DNA of 33,168 bases from an uncultured Fibrobacter sp. (lineage in GTDB: Bacteria; Fibrobacterota; Fibrobacteria; Fibrobacterales; Fibrobacteraceae). The stretch spans positions 1 to 33,168 of the forward strand of contig CAMKNA010000025.1 of NCBI GenBank assembly GCA_946414075.1. Reading direction: 5' to 3'. The position numbers and the translations under genes are program-made. Every line of letters begins with the position of its first letter. Position 1 is the first letter of the stretch. This document shows positions 16,869-24,175 of the stretch, piece by piece. Below the pieces are notes generated by a model, which worked only from the letters and a program-made list of their open reading frames with translations, ran no database searches and was not told the origin of the DNA.

Positions 16869-18110
16869 ATGCCAGAAAACCTCGAAAAGCGCCTTAAGCG
16901 GCAAATCCACGGGAAGCTCCACCACTTCACCGCCATCGTACCGCTTGGCTTCGAGACCACGCTGGTCAAAGAACTACGGCTAATGGGAATCGACGCAGAG
17001 AACGACTCCTTCGAAACTGCCGATGGGAAAGTCTTCTTCACCGCAAAAATCACCGAAGCCTGGAAGGTTGTGGCTCACAGCCGCATCGCGAACCGCATTC
17101 TGATGGACATTGCCTCCTTCAAGGCCGAGAACTTCCGCGAGCTGGAAAAGAAGGCCTCCGAGATTCCCTGGGAACTCTACCTCCCCCCTGTCCCTGTCAC
17201 ACCGGACAGCCTCCTGGTGCATGTCACCTGCAAGCATTCCAGGCTCTACCACAGCGATGCGGTGGCAGAACGATTTTACAATGTAATCAATGGGGGAAGT
17301 CTCCCCCTGGTTCGCACTGCGTCGCTCTCTACCCCCTCTGCGGGGACACCCCGCAACGCCCCGCAGCAACACCTCTATATCTCCCTTCTCGACGACCGCT
17401 GCACCGTAAGCCTGGACCTGGCCGGCGAAGAACTCTACAAGCGGGGCCACCAGCGTTTTGTCAACGACGCTCCCCTGAAGGAGACCATCGCCGCCGCCAT
17501 GCTCTTCGAAGCTTTTGAACAAGAGCAAAGTCCCATCACGCTTATCGACCCCATGGCAGGCAGCGGAACCTTCAGCCTAGAGGCTTCCTACATGGCAAGC
17601 GGGCTCATTCCCGGAAAGTGCCGCGACTTCGCCCTAAAGCACCAGCCCGGTTTCAAGGAAACCACGTGGAATTACATAATTAAGCAAGAGGACGTCATTG
17701 CGGCCATAACAATCCTCACCAGCGACATCTCCGACAAAGCCGTCGAAATCATTAAGCATAACATAGAGACTTCGCCCCTGCCCAAAGGCAGCATCTGCCC
17801 CGAAAAAAAAGACTTTTTCAGCTACACTTCCGATGAAATTGAAAAACTTCGTGGAAATAGCCCTGCCGTCATCGTACTGAACCCACCCTACGGAAAACGT
17901 CTGGATGCCAACGCCCCCAAGCTTTATGCCGATATCGGCAGGAAACTCTCCGAATTCAAGGGCTGCACCGTCGCCATTCTCGCGCCCAAGGGCGCCTGTA
18001 CCGAGAACCTTCTAAAGAACTGTGCCGCCTTAGGCTCGCCAAGCACAAAGACCTTCAAAACCAGCCACGGCGGCATCTCGCTGAACTGCTTTGTAGGGAA
18101 GGTTTGTTAA
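16869..18110 (+). CDS. THUMP-domain class I SAM-dependent RNA methyltransferase (RlmL/YpsC-like)
   Basis: 413 aa. The N-terminal half is a THUMP region (TAIVPLGFETTLVKELRLMG; AERFYNVIN; VSLDLAGEELYKRGHQRF). The C-terminal half is a Rossmann methyltransferase with SAM-binding DPMAGSGTF from residue 227 and catalytic NPPYGKR from 338. This is the single-methyltransferase form like B. subtilis YpsC, lacking the RlmK half of E. coli RlmL. The probable product is N2-methylguanosine in 23S rRNA, inferred from the family. Residues about 141-165 are a Ser/Thr/Pro-rich insert coded by a block with two perfect palindromes, where relatives appear to have a shorter linker. Last gene of the hslO operon; a palindrome and a strong terminator follow. 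Confidence 0.92.
   Translation: MPENLEKRLKRQIHGKLHHFTAIVPLGFETTLVKELRLMGIDAENDSFETADGKVFFTAKITEAWKVVAHSRIANRILMDIASFKAENFRELEKKASEIPWELYLPPVPVTPDSLLVHVTCKHSRLYHSDAVAERFYNVINGGSLPLVRTASLSTPSAGTPRNAPQQHLYISLLDDRCTVSLDLAGEELYKRGHQRFVNDAPLKETIAAAMLFEAFEQEQSPITLIDPMAGSGTFSLEASYMASGLIPGKCRDFALKHQPGFKETTWNYIIKQEDVIAAITILTSDISDKAVEIIKHNIETSPLPKGSICPEKKDFFSYTSDEIEKLRGNSPAVIVLNPPYGKRLDANAPKLYADIGRKLSEFKGCTVAILAPKGACTENLLKNCAALGSPSTKTFKTSHGGISLNCFVGKVC
17292..17355 (+). repeat. In-frame double-palindrome block inside the RNA methyltransferase gene
   Basis: GGGGGA (17292-17297) pairs with TCCCCC (17302-17307). TGCGGGG (17339-17345) pairs with CCCCGCA (17349-17355). The two hairpins lie in one 64-bp stretch that codes a low-complexity Leu/Ser/Thr/Pro segment between two conserved THUMP strands. 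It looks like a palindromic element that entered the gene without breaking frame, comparable in concept to Rickettsia palindromic elements. No second copy is seen in this window. Confidence 0.45.
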
Positions 18111-18112
18111 AA

Positions 18113-18145
18113 GAGATGTCCGGTCAAGGCCGGGCATGACATCTC
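18113..18145. repeat. REP-like palindrome downstream of the RNA methyltransferase gene
   Basis: GAGATGTC (18113-18120) and GACATCTC (18138-18145) are inverted copies around an inner CCGG-TCAAG-GCCGG hairpin. It resembles the palindromes at 156 and 29987, which also carry a CCGG- or CCCGC-type stem near a GAC/ATC motif. Confidence 0.5.
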
Positions 18146-18174
18146 GGGGGAAACTCGCAGGGACTAACAGTCAT

Positions 18175-18212
18175 AAAAACAAAAAGACGCCTGGTGGCGT
18201 CTTTTTGTTTTT
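18175..18212. terminator. Strong bidirectional intrinsic terminator
   Basis: A 17-bp perfect stem, 18175-18191 paired with 18196-18212, with loop TGGT. The arms start with A-rich and end with T-rich runs, so it can terminate on either strand. It closes the hslO-to-methyltransferase operon. Confidence 0.88.
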
Positions 18213-18230
18213 CGAGCGGGAAAAGGGGTT
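18205..18230 (-). repeat. 26-bp duplicate of the tRNA-Gly 3' end
   Basis: Bases 18205-18230 are identical to 18527-18552, which cover the terminator tail, discriminator, acceptor 3' strand and part of the T arm of tRNA-Gly(CCC). The copy ends inside the T arm and the rest of a tRNA is absent. It is either the remnant of a second tRNA gene or an attachment-site-like duplication. No integrase gene is seen. Confidence 0.7.
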
Positions 18231-18496
18231 GTTGCCAATCAGACACCGCTTCGCGGCTGATTGCCAACCCTATCGGGCTCGATGCTCGCTTATGAAACCG
18301 CAAAGTCTAAAAGCATCATGAAAATATTTGGTATAGACTTTGCTCTCACAACCGCCCCTGTTTAATAACAGGGGCTTTGTTGTTCACACTCGCATCAAGC
18401 TCAAAAATTGCCTATTTCATGGGCAACTTTGTGCCCACGGCAATTTTGTGCCGAGCCCTCTTCGAGGGTTCTCACCCCTTCTAACTTCCCTCTACA
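18231..18496. other. Non-coding region rich in palindromes
   Basis: No credible CDS. It contains a hairpin with CAATCAG/CTGATTG arms around CCGC-TTC-GCGG (about 18236-18265). A second hairpin, GCCCCTGTT-TAAT-AACAGGGGC (18353-18374), is followed by a T-rich tail and could be a weak terminator. A nested structure has AAAATTGCC (18404-18412) pairing with GGCAATTTT (18439-18447) around an inner TGGGCA/TGCCCA hairpin (18420-18437). It may hold a small RNA or decayed repeats. Confidence 0.45.
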
Positions 18497-18534
18497 AAAA
18501 ACAAGGCGAGCCCAAAAGGGCTCGTCTTGTTTTT
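18497..18534 (-). terminator. Terminator of tRNA-Gly
   Basis: 17-bp stem, 18497-18513 with 18518-18534, containing one G-U wobble and an AAAA/TTTT loop. On the minus strand it lies 2 bp past the tRNA 3' end and ends in a T-run. Confidence 0.85.
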
Positions 18535-18536
18535 CG

Positions 18537-18609
18537 AGCGGGAAAAGGGGTTCGAACCCTCGACATCGACCTTGGGAAGGTCGCGCTCTACCAACTGAGC
18601 TACTCCCGC
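18537..18609 (-). tRNA. tRNA-Gly (anticodon CCC)
   Basis: 73 nt on the minus strand. Acceptor GCGGGAG pairs with TTCCCGC, with one G-U at the base. D arm GCTC...GAGC. Anticodon stem CGACC/GGTCG with loop TTCCCAA gives anticodon CCC, reading GGG. T arm GAGGG-TTCGAAC-CCCTT. Discriminator T. The 3' CCA is not encoded. A TAnnTTTG promoter element lies 10 bp upstream. Confidence 0.96.
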
Positions 18610-18619
18610 GAGAGTTTTC

Positions 18620-18627
18620 CAAATTTA
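18620..18627 (-). promoter_or_regulatory. TAnnTTTG promoter element of tRNA-Gly
   Basis: TAAATTTG on the minus strand, a perfect TAnnTTTG match, 10 bp before the tRNA 5' end. No clear -33 TTG is found at the usual distance. Confidence 0.5.
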
Positions 18628-18690
18628 ATAAAAAAACGAACCCTGTAAAGGGATTCGCCCCGCCAAAGATATTTTTTCTATCATTGTGGC

Positions 18691-19284
18691 ATGGTTATTT
18701 CCAGCTTTACACGAGCCATTCTGCCCGCAACCCTGCTCGCCCTCGGGCTTGCCACCCTCTCCCATGCCGAAGAAAAATCCCTGTGGCAAAAATTCAAGGA
18801 CTTTTTCTCCCCTTTGCCCACCGTAGAGGGCGAAGGCCCGGAATACGACAAGCTTCGTGACCTGAACAAGAGAATCAACACCCTGGAAGGCAAGTATTCC
18901 AGAGAGCGCAGGCCAAACAACAAGGCCAACATCAAGAAGGAAATCGACGCCCTCAAGGCCGAGCGTGACGCCCTGGAAGAGGAGCTCCGCAAGAACCCGC
19001 CCCAATCTTCCAATTCAGCCGTCGCCAGCACTTCCACACCAGCATCTGCAAGCAACACGGCACCCACCACTGTCTGCAAGACGGATACCGTCTTCGTGCG
19101 GGACACCGTCGTTGTCCACGACACTCTCTATGTCATCGTAGCCGACAAGAAGGCGGCAGAGCCCGCACCTTCCACTCCAGCAGAAGTACCTAGCGCACAG
19201 GATTCAGCGTCCACTACGCCAGCAGCGGAATCCACACCCGCAGCACCAGATTCTACAAGCAATCCTCAACCCGGCACCAAGTAG
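18691..19284 (+). CDS. Secreted/periplasmic coiled-coil protein of unknown function
   Basis: 197 aa. A Sec signal peptide ends near SHAEE (about residue 25). Residues about 48-95 (KLRDLNKRINTLEGKYSRE, EIDALKAERDALEEELRKN) form a charged coiled coil. Then come a Ser/Thr/Ala/Pro-rich linker, a short beta-prone segment (DTVFVRDTVVVHDTLYVIV) containing a DTV/DTL pattern, and a Pro/Ala/Ser/Thr-rich C-terminus. This layout suggests an envelope-spanning or cell-wall-associated protein. No family is recognised. Its 3' end overlaps the convergent HAD gene by 19 bp. Confidence 0.8.
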   Translation: MVISSFTRAILPATLLALGLATLSHAEEKSLWQKFKDFFSPLPTVEGEGPEYDKLRDLNKRINTLEGKYSRERRPNNKANIKKEIDALKAERDALEEELRKNPPQSSNSAVASTSTPASASNTAPTTVCKTDTVFVRDTVVVHDTLYVIVADKKAAEPAPSTPAEVPSAQDSASTTPAAESTPAAPDSTSNPQPGTK

Positions 19285-20222
19285 TAGTCGGGCCGTACGC
19301 CTAATGCAGCCTCGTCAGAGGCAAGGCTTTCTTCGGGAACATTCCGCCCCACCACCAGGGCAGCGTCAAAGCCTGCGACCTTGGCTCCATATACATCCGT
19401 CCCGATGGTATCGCCAACCATCAGGACCCGAGAACCCGAAGGCAACGAAGCCCGGACCTTCTCCCAGATGGCGGGGAAAGGCTTTCCCAGATAACAAGTC
19501 CTGCATCCCGATACCACACGGAGACGCTCCGCCAGCGTACCGGAGACCGCACTCCTGGAGCCGTCAATCTTGGGCGCCCAGGCGTCGGGGTTCAACACCA
19601 GCAAAAGCGCACCAGGCCTTCGTAGAATTTCCACCGAATGGCTGATCATCTCGTCTGTGGCCGTATAAGACGACACCGCCACCACCGGGTCCGCCGGATT
19701 TTCCGCAGCGGTAATTCCCGCCTGGGCAAGCACATTCACACCAGTGTCACGGCCTATGTAGTAAGCTTCGCGAATGCGGTTCAACCCAGAAAACCCCGCA
19801 AAATCAAAAATACCCACAGGCCGGCCCCGAGTCAAGTCCGCAAGCAGGCTTCCCGAAGATATAGTCTCTGACCCTGTAAAATCAAAGCCCCGCGCCGCTG
19901 CATCTGCCGCCAAGAAGTCATCTGTGTTTGAAGCCGCATTGGTCACCAGGCGTAAATGCTTGCCTGCCGCCCGCAGCAGGCGGTACCATTCCATGGCTCC
20001 GGGGTAAACAAAGTCCCCACGGTTGTACAGTGTCCCGTAGCCATCGAAGCAGAAGGCATCGTACCTGTCCAAAATTTCAGACAAAGTAACCCGCAACGGC
20101 TCGGAAACACGAGATTCCGCGCCCTGCATATCTGCATTCCGCGACTTTTCCAAGCCCGGCGGCAAATACGAGCCCACAAGAGATTGGTATCTCCTGTAAA
20201 TCCCTGTCTCTTCGATGTCCAT
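19266..20222 (-). CDS. HAD-superfamily hydrolase, subclass IIA-like
   Basis: 318 aa. Motif I is CFDGYGTLY: Asp60 is the expected nucleophile, but the position of the usual second Asp (DxD) is Tyr62, as in the DxYGT of 2-haloacid dehalogenases. Motif II RLVTNAASN, motif III Lys in YLGKPFP, and motif IV VGDTIGTDVYGAKVAGF follow the NagD-like IIA pattern. NagD-type proteins hydrolyse small phosphomonoesters; whether this variant is a phosphatase or something else is open. About 45 N-terminal residues precede the HAD fold. It is the last gene of a three-gene run, starting 14 bp after the secreted EF-hand gene. Confidence 0.85.
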   Translation of the reverse strand: MDIEETGIYRRYQSLVGSYLPPGLEKSRNADMQGAESRVSEPLRVTLSEILDRYDAFCFDGYGTLYNRGDFVYPGAMEWYRLLRAAGKHLRLVTNAASNTDDFLAADAAARGFDFTGSETISSGSLLADLTRGRPVGIFDFAGFSGLNRIREAYYIGRDTGVNVLAQAGITAAENPADPVVAVSSYTATDEMISHSVEILRRPGALLLVLNPDAWAPKIDGSRSAVSGTLAERLRVVSGCRTCYLGKPFPAIWEKVRASLPSGSRVLMVGDTIGTDVYGAKVAGFDAALVVGRNVPEESLASDEAALGVRPDYYLVPG

Positions 20223-20236
20223 GGGAATCTATAACC

Positions 20237-21520
20237 CTAGCGCCGTACCACGCCGAACACATAGGACGCCGTGGCATCCGTCCCATTCCGGAACACAGCC
20301 TTGCCATCGTACTCCACCAAGGTTGTCACGCTGGCAATATAGACGCCCGTAGATACACGACGACCATGGCTGTCCATAAAGTTCCACCGGAGGGAAAGTT
20401 GCGTAGGTTTTCCGCCTAGGCGACTATCATCACCGGCCACATCGGCACGGGTCCCCACCACATAGGCGCCCAGGTTCGTGTAGATGCAGATGTCAAAACG
20501 GATCTTCAACTTGGCCATATTGACAGGCGTCTTCTCATCCATTTTCAGCGCATCCCGTAAGGCGTTGTCAAATTCTTCGCCCAGAACATCCATATAGATT
20601 CCCCAGGCGGAATCCCGTGCGGTTTCAACAGGCAGTGGCTGGAAATTCAACTGGAAAATCGGGCGTCCGGACATTTCGGATGCCACAGCATTCTTCCCGG
20701 CGCTGTCCACTGCCATAGAAGGGACCTCCACTTCAAAGGGAGAATATCCCGTCAGCGGCGAAAACTTTGCAACTTTCAAAGACACATTTCCGCTGGAATC
20801 CCCCACACAGCCTTCTACCAGCCGTAGGGAATCCCGGTAAGTCAAGGCATCTGGCGTTGACTTCTTGTCAAAAACAAACACCGCAGAATTCATCCAGACA
20901 TTCCATGTAATCTCATTCGTTTTGAGCTTGCGGACCTTGCCATCATTTGCACTCTTGTATTCCAGCAAGGCACTACAGCCCGCTGTCGGTTGCACCCGTT
21001 CCGAAAAGAGCGCCGTCAAGGAATCGCGGGTCTTGCCCCGCATGTTCTTCAAGTGGGCCGACATGATAGAAGGCGCCATGGCGTCCTTCAGCACCACGGG
21101 GTACACCGACCCGTCCTTCAGGTAGAGCAACGCCGAACCGTAGACCGAAGCGGAGAATTCCATGGTGGAAAGGGCCGTCAACAGACGGAATCCCTTCTGC
21201 ACGGGCTTCAGGTCAACCACCACGCTGCGCTTGTTCGCCGGATTCAGGGCAAACTGTTTTTTTTGCACCGTATAATGCCTGGAAGCTCCCGAGGAATCAA
21301 TCCACTCGAAGGTCAGGCTGTCCATCATCTCAGAGATGTACTCCTTGGTTAGGTTTCCCAAGAAACGGATTTCCATCTGGTCCATATGGCCATCGCCGTC
21401 CGTATCCCGGACAAAGTTCTGCTGGGAACTGGGCGGTATGGGGCTCTGGATAAAGGCCGCAAACGCCCCGCCACAAAGCAGGAGCATTCCCAGGGAAACT
21501 TTTGCCAAAAGTCTACGCAT
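20237..21520 (-). CDS. Secreted protein with EF-hand-like calcium motif
   Basis: About 427 aa from ATG 21520; a GTG at 21523 is an equally possible start. A signal peptide ends near GGAFA. Residues about 39-50, DTDGDGHMDQME, form a canonical 12-residue EF-hand-like calcium loop, as in secreted and dockerin-type proteins. The middle is beta-rich and unrecognised. The C-terminal LRWNFMDSHGRRVSTGVYIA resembles FlgD-Ig-type sandwiches found at the ends of secreted FCB-group proteins. The start overlaps the end of the upstream 220-aa gene by about 8-11 bp, so they are probably co-translated. Function unknown; likely surface or periplasmic. Confidence 0.8.
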   Translation of the reverse strand: MRRLLAKVSLGMLLLCGGAFAAFIQSPIPPSSQQNFVRDTDGDGHMDQMEIRFLGNLTKEYISEMMDSLTFEWIDSSGASRHYTVQKKQFALNPANKRSVVVDLKPVQKGFRLLTALSTMEFSASVYGSALLYLKDGSVYPVVLKDAMAPSIMSAHLKNMRGKTRDSLTALFSERVQPTAGCSALLEYKSANDGKVRKLKTNEITWNVWMNSAVFVFDKKSTPDALTYRDSLRLVEGCVGDSSGNVSLKVAKFSPLTGYSPFEVEVPSMAVDSAGKNAVASEMSGRPIFQLNFQPLPVETARDSAWGIYMDVLGEEFDNALRDALKMDEKTPVNMAKLKIRFDICIYTNLGAYVVGTRADVAGDDSRLGGKPTQLSLRWNFMDSHGRRVSTGVYIASVTTLVEYDGKAVFRNGTDATASYVFGVVRR

Positions 21521-22175
21521 CACTCCTCAATATACCATAATCCCGGCCTTCCACGGGAATCACCAACTGCATTTTAGACAGCGTTTCGATATGTTTCTCG
21601 AAAACGGCCTTGAAATCTTCTCCCAGGACTTCCTCATCGTCGTGTTCCAGGTTGTAGGACACATAGCTTCCATCGGGGAAAATGGATATGCAGCAGTCCC
21701 AGGTAATGTCCCCTTCTTCCTCTTCCTGGTCGTCATCCCTGTCTTTGCTTTCCAGCATGAGCATGGGGCGTGGGGCGGCAATAGGGTCCGCATGTCCGTT
21801 CTCGTAAATAAAATAGTTTCGGCTAATCAGTTCGTGTTCCAGGGCCATAGTACTGGGCACCCGTTCGAACTCCCCGCGGAGCCTGCGAATATTTCCCAAG
21901 TCATCCTCGTAAGGGTCCTGGAAATCCTGAGGTAGCACCACCTGATGGTAGTCGAACTTCTTGCCGCTGGCCGCATAGTTGTCTTGCCAGGACTGGGGCG
22001 GTTCCGGCCGCAAGGTCAAAAAGTCCTCGAAAGAATCCAGAATGTCAAAAAGCCTGGACTCCCAGGGCTTGGTCTTTTCTGCCTGGACCAATTCCATAAA
22101 ATTCTTCAAACGCTCTTCACCCGGGACCATGGAAAGTTCCGCACTGGGCACATTGTTTTCATCATATTCCAACAT
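21513..22175 (-). CDS. Conserved-looking acidic cytoplasmic protein, function unknown
   Basis: 220 aa with no signal peptide or membrane segment. Acidic, with a run of Asp/Glu around residues 150-160 (KDRDDDQEEEEGD). The C-terminal half (WDCCISIFPDGSYVSYNLE, then FKAVFEKHIETL) has an alpha/beta pattern but no family I can name. The ATG at 22175 has GAGAAGGA upstream. It is the first gene of a minus-strand operon with a secreted EF-hand protein and a HAD hydrolase; coupling to a secreted product suggests a dedicated partner, but this is inference. Confidence 0.75.
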   Translation of the reverse strand: MLEYDENNVPSAELSMVPGEERLKNFMELVQAEKTKPWESRLFDILDSFEDFLTLRPEPPQSWQDNYAASGKKFDYHQVVLPQDFQDPYEDDLGNIRRLRGEFERVPSTMALEHELISRNYFIYENGHADPIAAPRPMLMLESKDRDDDQEEEEGDITWDCCISIFPDGSYVSYNLEHDDEEVLGEDFKAVFEKHIETLSKMQLVIPVEGRDYGILRSDA

Positions 22176-22206
22176 AAAATCCTTCTCTTCCTAACCATGA
22201 TTCAAT

Positions 22207-22237
22207 GGATCCCGTCGCCTCACGGCTCCAGGATGAC
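22207..22237. repeat. GTCATCC/GGATCC-type intergenic element
   Basis: On the minus strand this reads GTCATCCTGG...GGGATCC with a central CCGTGAGGC-like stem. It is similar in framing to the palindromes at 156 and 29987. It lies between the 220-aa gene and the 3' end of the aspartoacylase gene. Confidence 0.4.
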
Positions 22238-22245
22238 GTTTAGAA

Positions 22246-23157
22246 TCACCACTCCTCCACGCTCCTAACTGTCAGGCTCATGGCGATATCCTTCTCGTAA
22301 TAGGCGGGTTCATTGATAAAGATGGGCCACACGCTGGTCCGTCCATCGGCTTCACCTTCGTACAGAATGTCCTTGCCGTCGAAGGTGCGGAAAACCTTGT
22401 CGCCCTTCTTCAACTCGCAGAAGTCACGACCCAACAAGTCCGGGTGGATCATGGCCTTGATGGGAGAAAGAGTCCAGGCCTTGGGGTAACCCAGGTCCCG
22501 CAGCTGGGTGAAAACTTCCACCTGGATCGGGGCACGCTTCTGCAGCTCGCCCCGGTTCCATTCATCCGCAAGCTCCAGGTAACGCCTCACCAGGCTTTCC
22601 GTCTCTTCGAACAGGCGGGCATCCAGGGTCCCATGCTGCTGGGGGCCAATCTCGATACACACATCCGCCTTGGCCACCGTCCCAAAGTAGGGCGACATGC
22701 TCCGTTCTTCGGGCTGGTAATAAATTCTCACAGCCCTGAATTCCTGAGCCAACACCGCTGAGGCCTTCATGGTAAAGGGATCCCGTGCCGAAAGAATCAG
22801 GCAGAGCCCCATGTTGGAGCCCGTATTGTGCACATCCAACAGCAGGTCCGTCTTGGTGCCGGCGCCCTTCGGTCCGTAAGTGCGGTTCAGTTCCCGAGCC
22901 CTGCGGAACTCGTATTCCTGGGGCTCACTCTGGGCGTCCAGACACACCTGAGAAAAGGCCCTGTTCAAGTCGTGGTCGCGGTACCGCCTGTTCAGCCGAA
23001 TGGCCTCCGGGTTCGAAAGCACCAGTTCCACCTTTGCGCTGGGACAACATGCGCTGTAGCATTCGGGGCGTTCCATCCACTTCTCTACCAGGCGAACACC
23101 CGTCCGCTCGTTTCCGTGGGTACCACCCGCCACAACAATGTTTTTAATCAGGCTCAT
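22246..23157 (-). CDS. Aspartoacylase / succinylglutamate desuccinylase family
   Basis: 303 aa from ATG 23157. Zinc carboxypeptidase-like amidohydrolase of the aspartoacylase family. Zinc ligands in GGTHGNERTG (His and Glu) and LLDVHNTGS (His) are present, with the substrate-binding DHDLNRAF motif. The family's C-terminal region (HPDLLGRDFCELKKGDKVF) also fits aspartoacylase. It would release acetate from N-acetyl-aspartate or related N-acyl amino acids. An upstream ATG (23166) overlaps a TATAAT element and is less likely. A perfect dyad GCTCA-TAG-TGAGC overlaps the start codon. Divergent from dusA with only 34 bp between start codons. Confidence 0.9.
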   Translation of the reverse strand: MSLIKNIVVAGGTHGNERTGVRLVEKWMERPECYSACCPSAKVELVLSNPEAIRLNRRYRDHDLNRAFSQVCLDAQSEPQEYEFRRARELNRTYGPKGAGTKTDLLLDVHNTGSNMGLCLILSARDPFTMKASAVLAQEFRAVRIYYQPEERSMSPYFGTVAKADVCIEIGPQQHGTLDARLFEETESLVRRYLELADEWNRGELQKRAPIQVEVFTQLRDLGYPKAWTLSPIKAMIHPDLLGRDFCELKKGDKVFRTFDGKDILYEGEADGRTSVWPIFINEPAYYEKDIAMSLTVRSVEEW

Positions 23158-23191
23158 AGTGAGCATTATAGCAAATTCTATATTTGCCCGT
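23158..23191. promoter_or_regulatory. 34-bp divergent promoter region of the aspartoacylase gene and dusA
   Basis: The minus strand carries TATAAT (complement of 23165-23170) 7 bp before the aspartoacylase ATG. The plus strand carries TATATTTG (23179-23186) 5 bp before the dusA ATG. No ribosome-binding sites are seen. Both transcripts are predicted to be leaderless or nearly so, and the upstream promoter halves would lie in the opposite gene. Confidence 0.5.
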
Positions 23192-24175
23192 ATGGATCTG
23201 GATTTCAACCGACGGCTTTCTATCGCCCCCATGCTGGACTGCACCGACCGTCACGAACGGTACTTCTTGCGGCTGATTTCCAAGAACATCCTGCTCTACA
23301 GCGAGATGGTGGTGTCCACAGGACTTATACACTGCAAGGACACAAACATTTTCCTGGAACATGAAGACTGCGAACTCCCAGCGGTTCTTCAACTTGGTGG
23401 CTCTTATCCGGGCGAACTTGCGGAGGCAAGTAAGCTGGTAGAGCGTGCCGGATTCAACGAAGTGAACCTGAACTGCGGATGCCCATCGGACCGGGTGCAG
23501 AACGGAAACTTCGGCGCCTGTCTCATGAAAGACAAGAACCTGGTGGCCGACTGCTTCAAGGCCATGCAAGACGCCGTCTCCATCCCCGTCTCCATCAAAT
23601 GCCGCATCGGCGTTGACGAGTTCGATTCCTGGGAGTTCTTCCGGGACTTTATCGGGACGCTCGCCGATGCGGGTTGCCGCATCTTCATTATACATGCCCG
23701 AAAGGCCTGGCTCAAGGGGCTCTCTCCCAAGGAGAACCGGGAAGTTCCCCCGCTGAAATATGAATTTGTCCACAAGCTGAAGGCCGAGATGCCCCAACTG
23801 AACATCTCCCTGAACGGCGGCATTAAAACCCTGGACCAGGTAGAAGAGCAGTTGAAAGACTTGGATGGCGTGATGGTGGGCCGGGAAGCCTACGAGAATC
23901 CCTGGTTCCTGCGGGATGCCGACGAGAGAATCTTTGGCAGCACCACTTCTCCAGCCACTTCCCGCAAGGCACTTCTCGAAGCCTACCTACCCTATGTAGA
24001 AAAGGAATTCGCCAAGGGAACGCCCGCCACCATTCTCACCCGCCACCTCTATGGGCTGTTCACCGGACTTCCCGGCGCCCGCAAGTTCCGCCAGACTCTC
24101 AGCCAGGGCGCTCCCAAAACAAAAAACGCCGCGGAAATGCTCCGCCGCGCCATGGACTTTATTGTAGAAGAGTAA
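23192..24175 (+). CDS. dusA: tRNA-dihydrouridine synthase A
   Basis: 327 aa. FMN-dependent enzyme that reduces uridines in the tRNA D-loop (U20/U20a for DusA). It is DusA rather than DusB or DusC by PMLDCTDRHERYF, by the catalytic Cys97 in NCGCPSDRVQNGNFGACLM, by HARKAWLKGLSPKENRE, and by MVGREAYENPWF. The in-frame ORF extends upstream to 23138, but the family begins RRLSIAPMLD, so ATG 23192 is chosen. Its TAA directly abuts the stop codon of the convergent priA. Confidence 0.95.
   Translation: MDLDFNRRLSIAPMLDCTDRHERYFLRLISKNILLYSEMVVSTGLIHCKDTNIFLEHEDCELPAVLQLGGSYPGELAEASKLVERAGFNEVNLNCGCPSDRVQNGNFGACLMKDKNLVADCFKAMQDAVSIPVSIKCRIGVDEFDSWEFFRDFIGTLADAGCRIFIIHARKAWLKGLSPKENREVPPLKYEFVHKLKAEMPQLNISLNGGIKTLDQVEEQLKDLDGVMVGREAYENPWFLRDADERIFGSTTSPATSRKALLEAYLPYVEKEFAKGTPATILTRHLYGLFTGLPGARKFRQTLSQGAPKTKNAAEMLRRAMDFIVEE

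Noticed and set aside
15782..17053. 423-aa minus-strand open frame opposite the acyltransferase and methyltransferase genes
   Set aside because: It is a shadow of genes with clear family motifs. Its translation is rich in Gly/Glu/His/Asp with no family signature, as expected from antisense frames in GC-rich codon positions.
18136..18321. Short open frames in the 18111-18690 gap, including 18340-18648 and 18408-18860
   Set aside because: They run through terminators, palindromes and the tRNA-Gly gene, and have no ribosome-binding site or recognisable protein.
18205..18552. Integrated mobile element between the tRNA-Gly repeats
   Set aside because: Only about 300 bp of non-coding DNA lies between the repeats, with no integrase or cargo. 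I keep it as a duplication, not an element.
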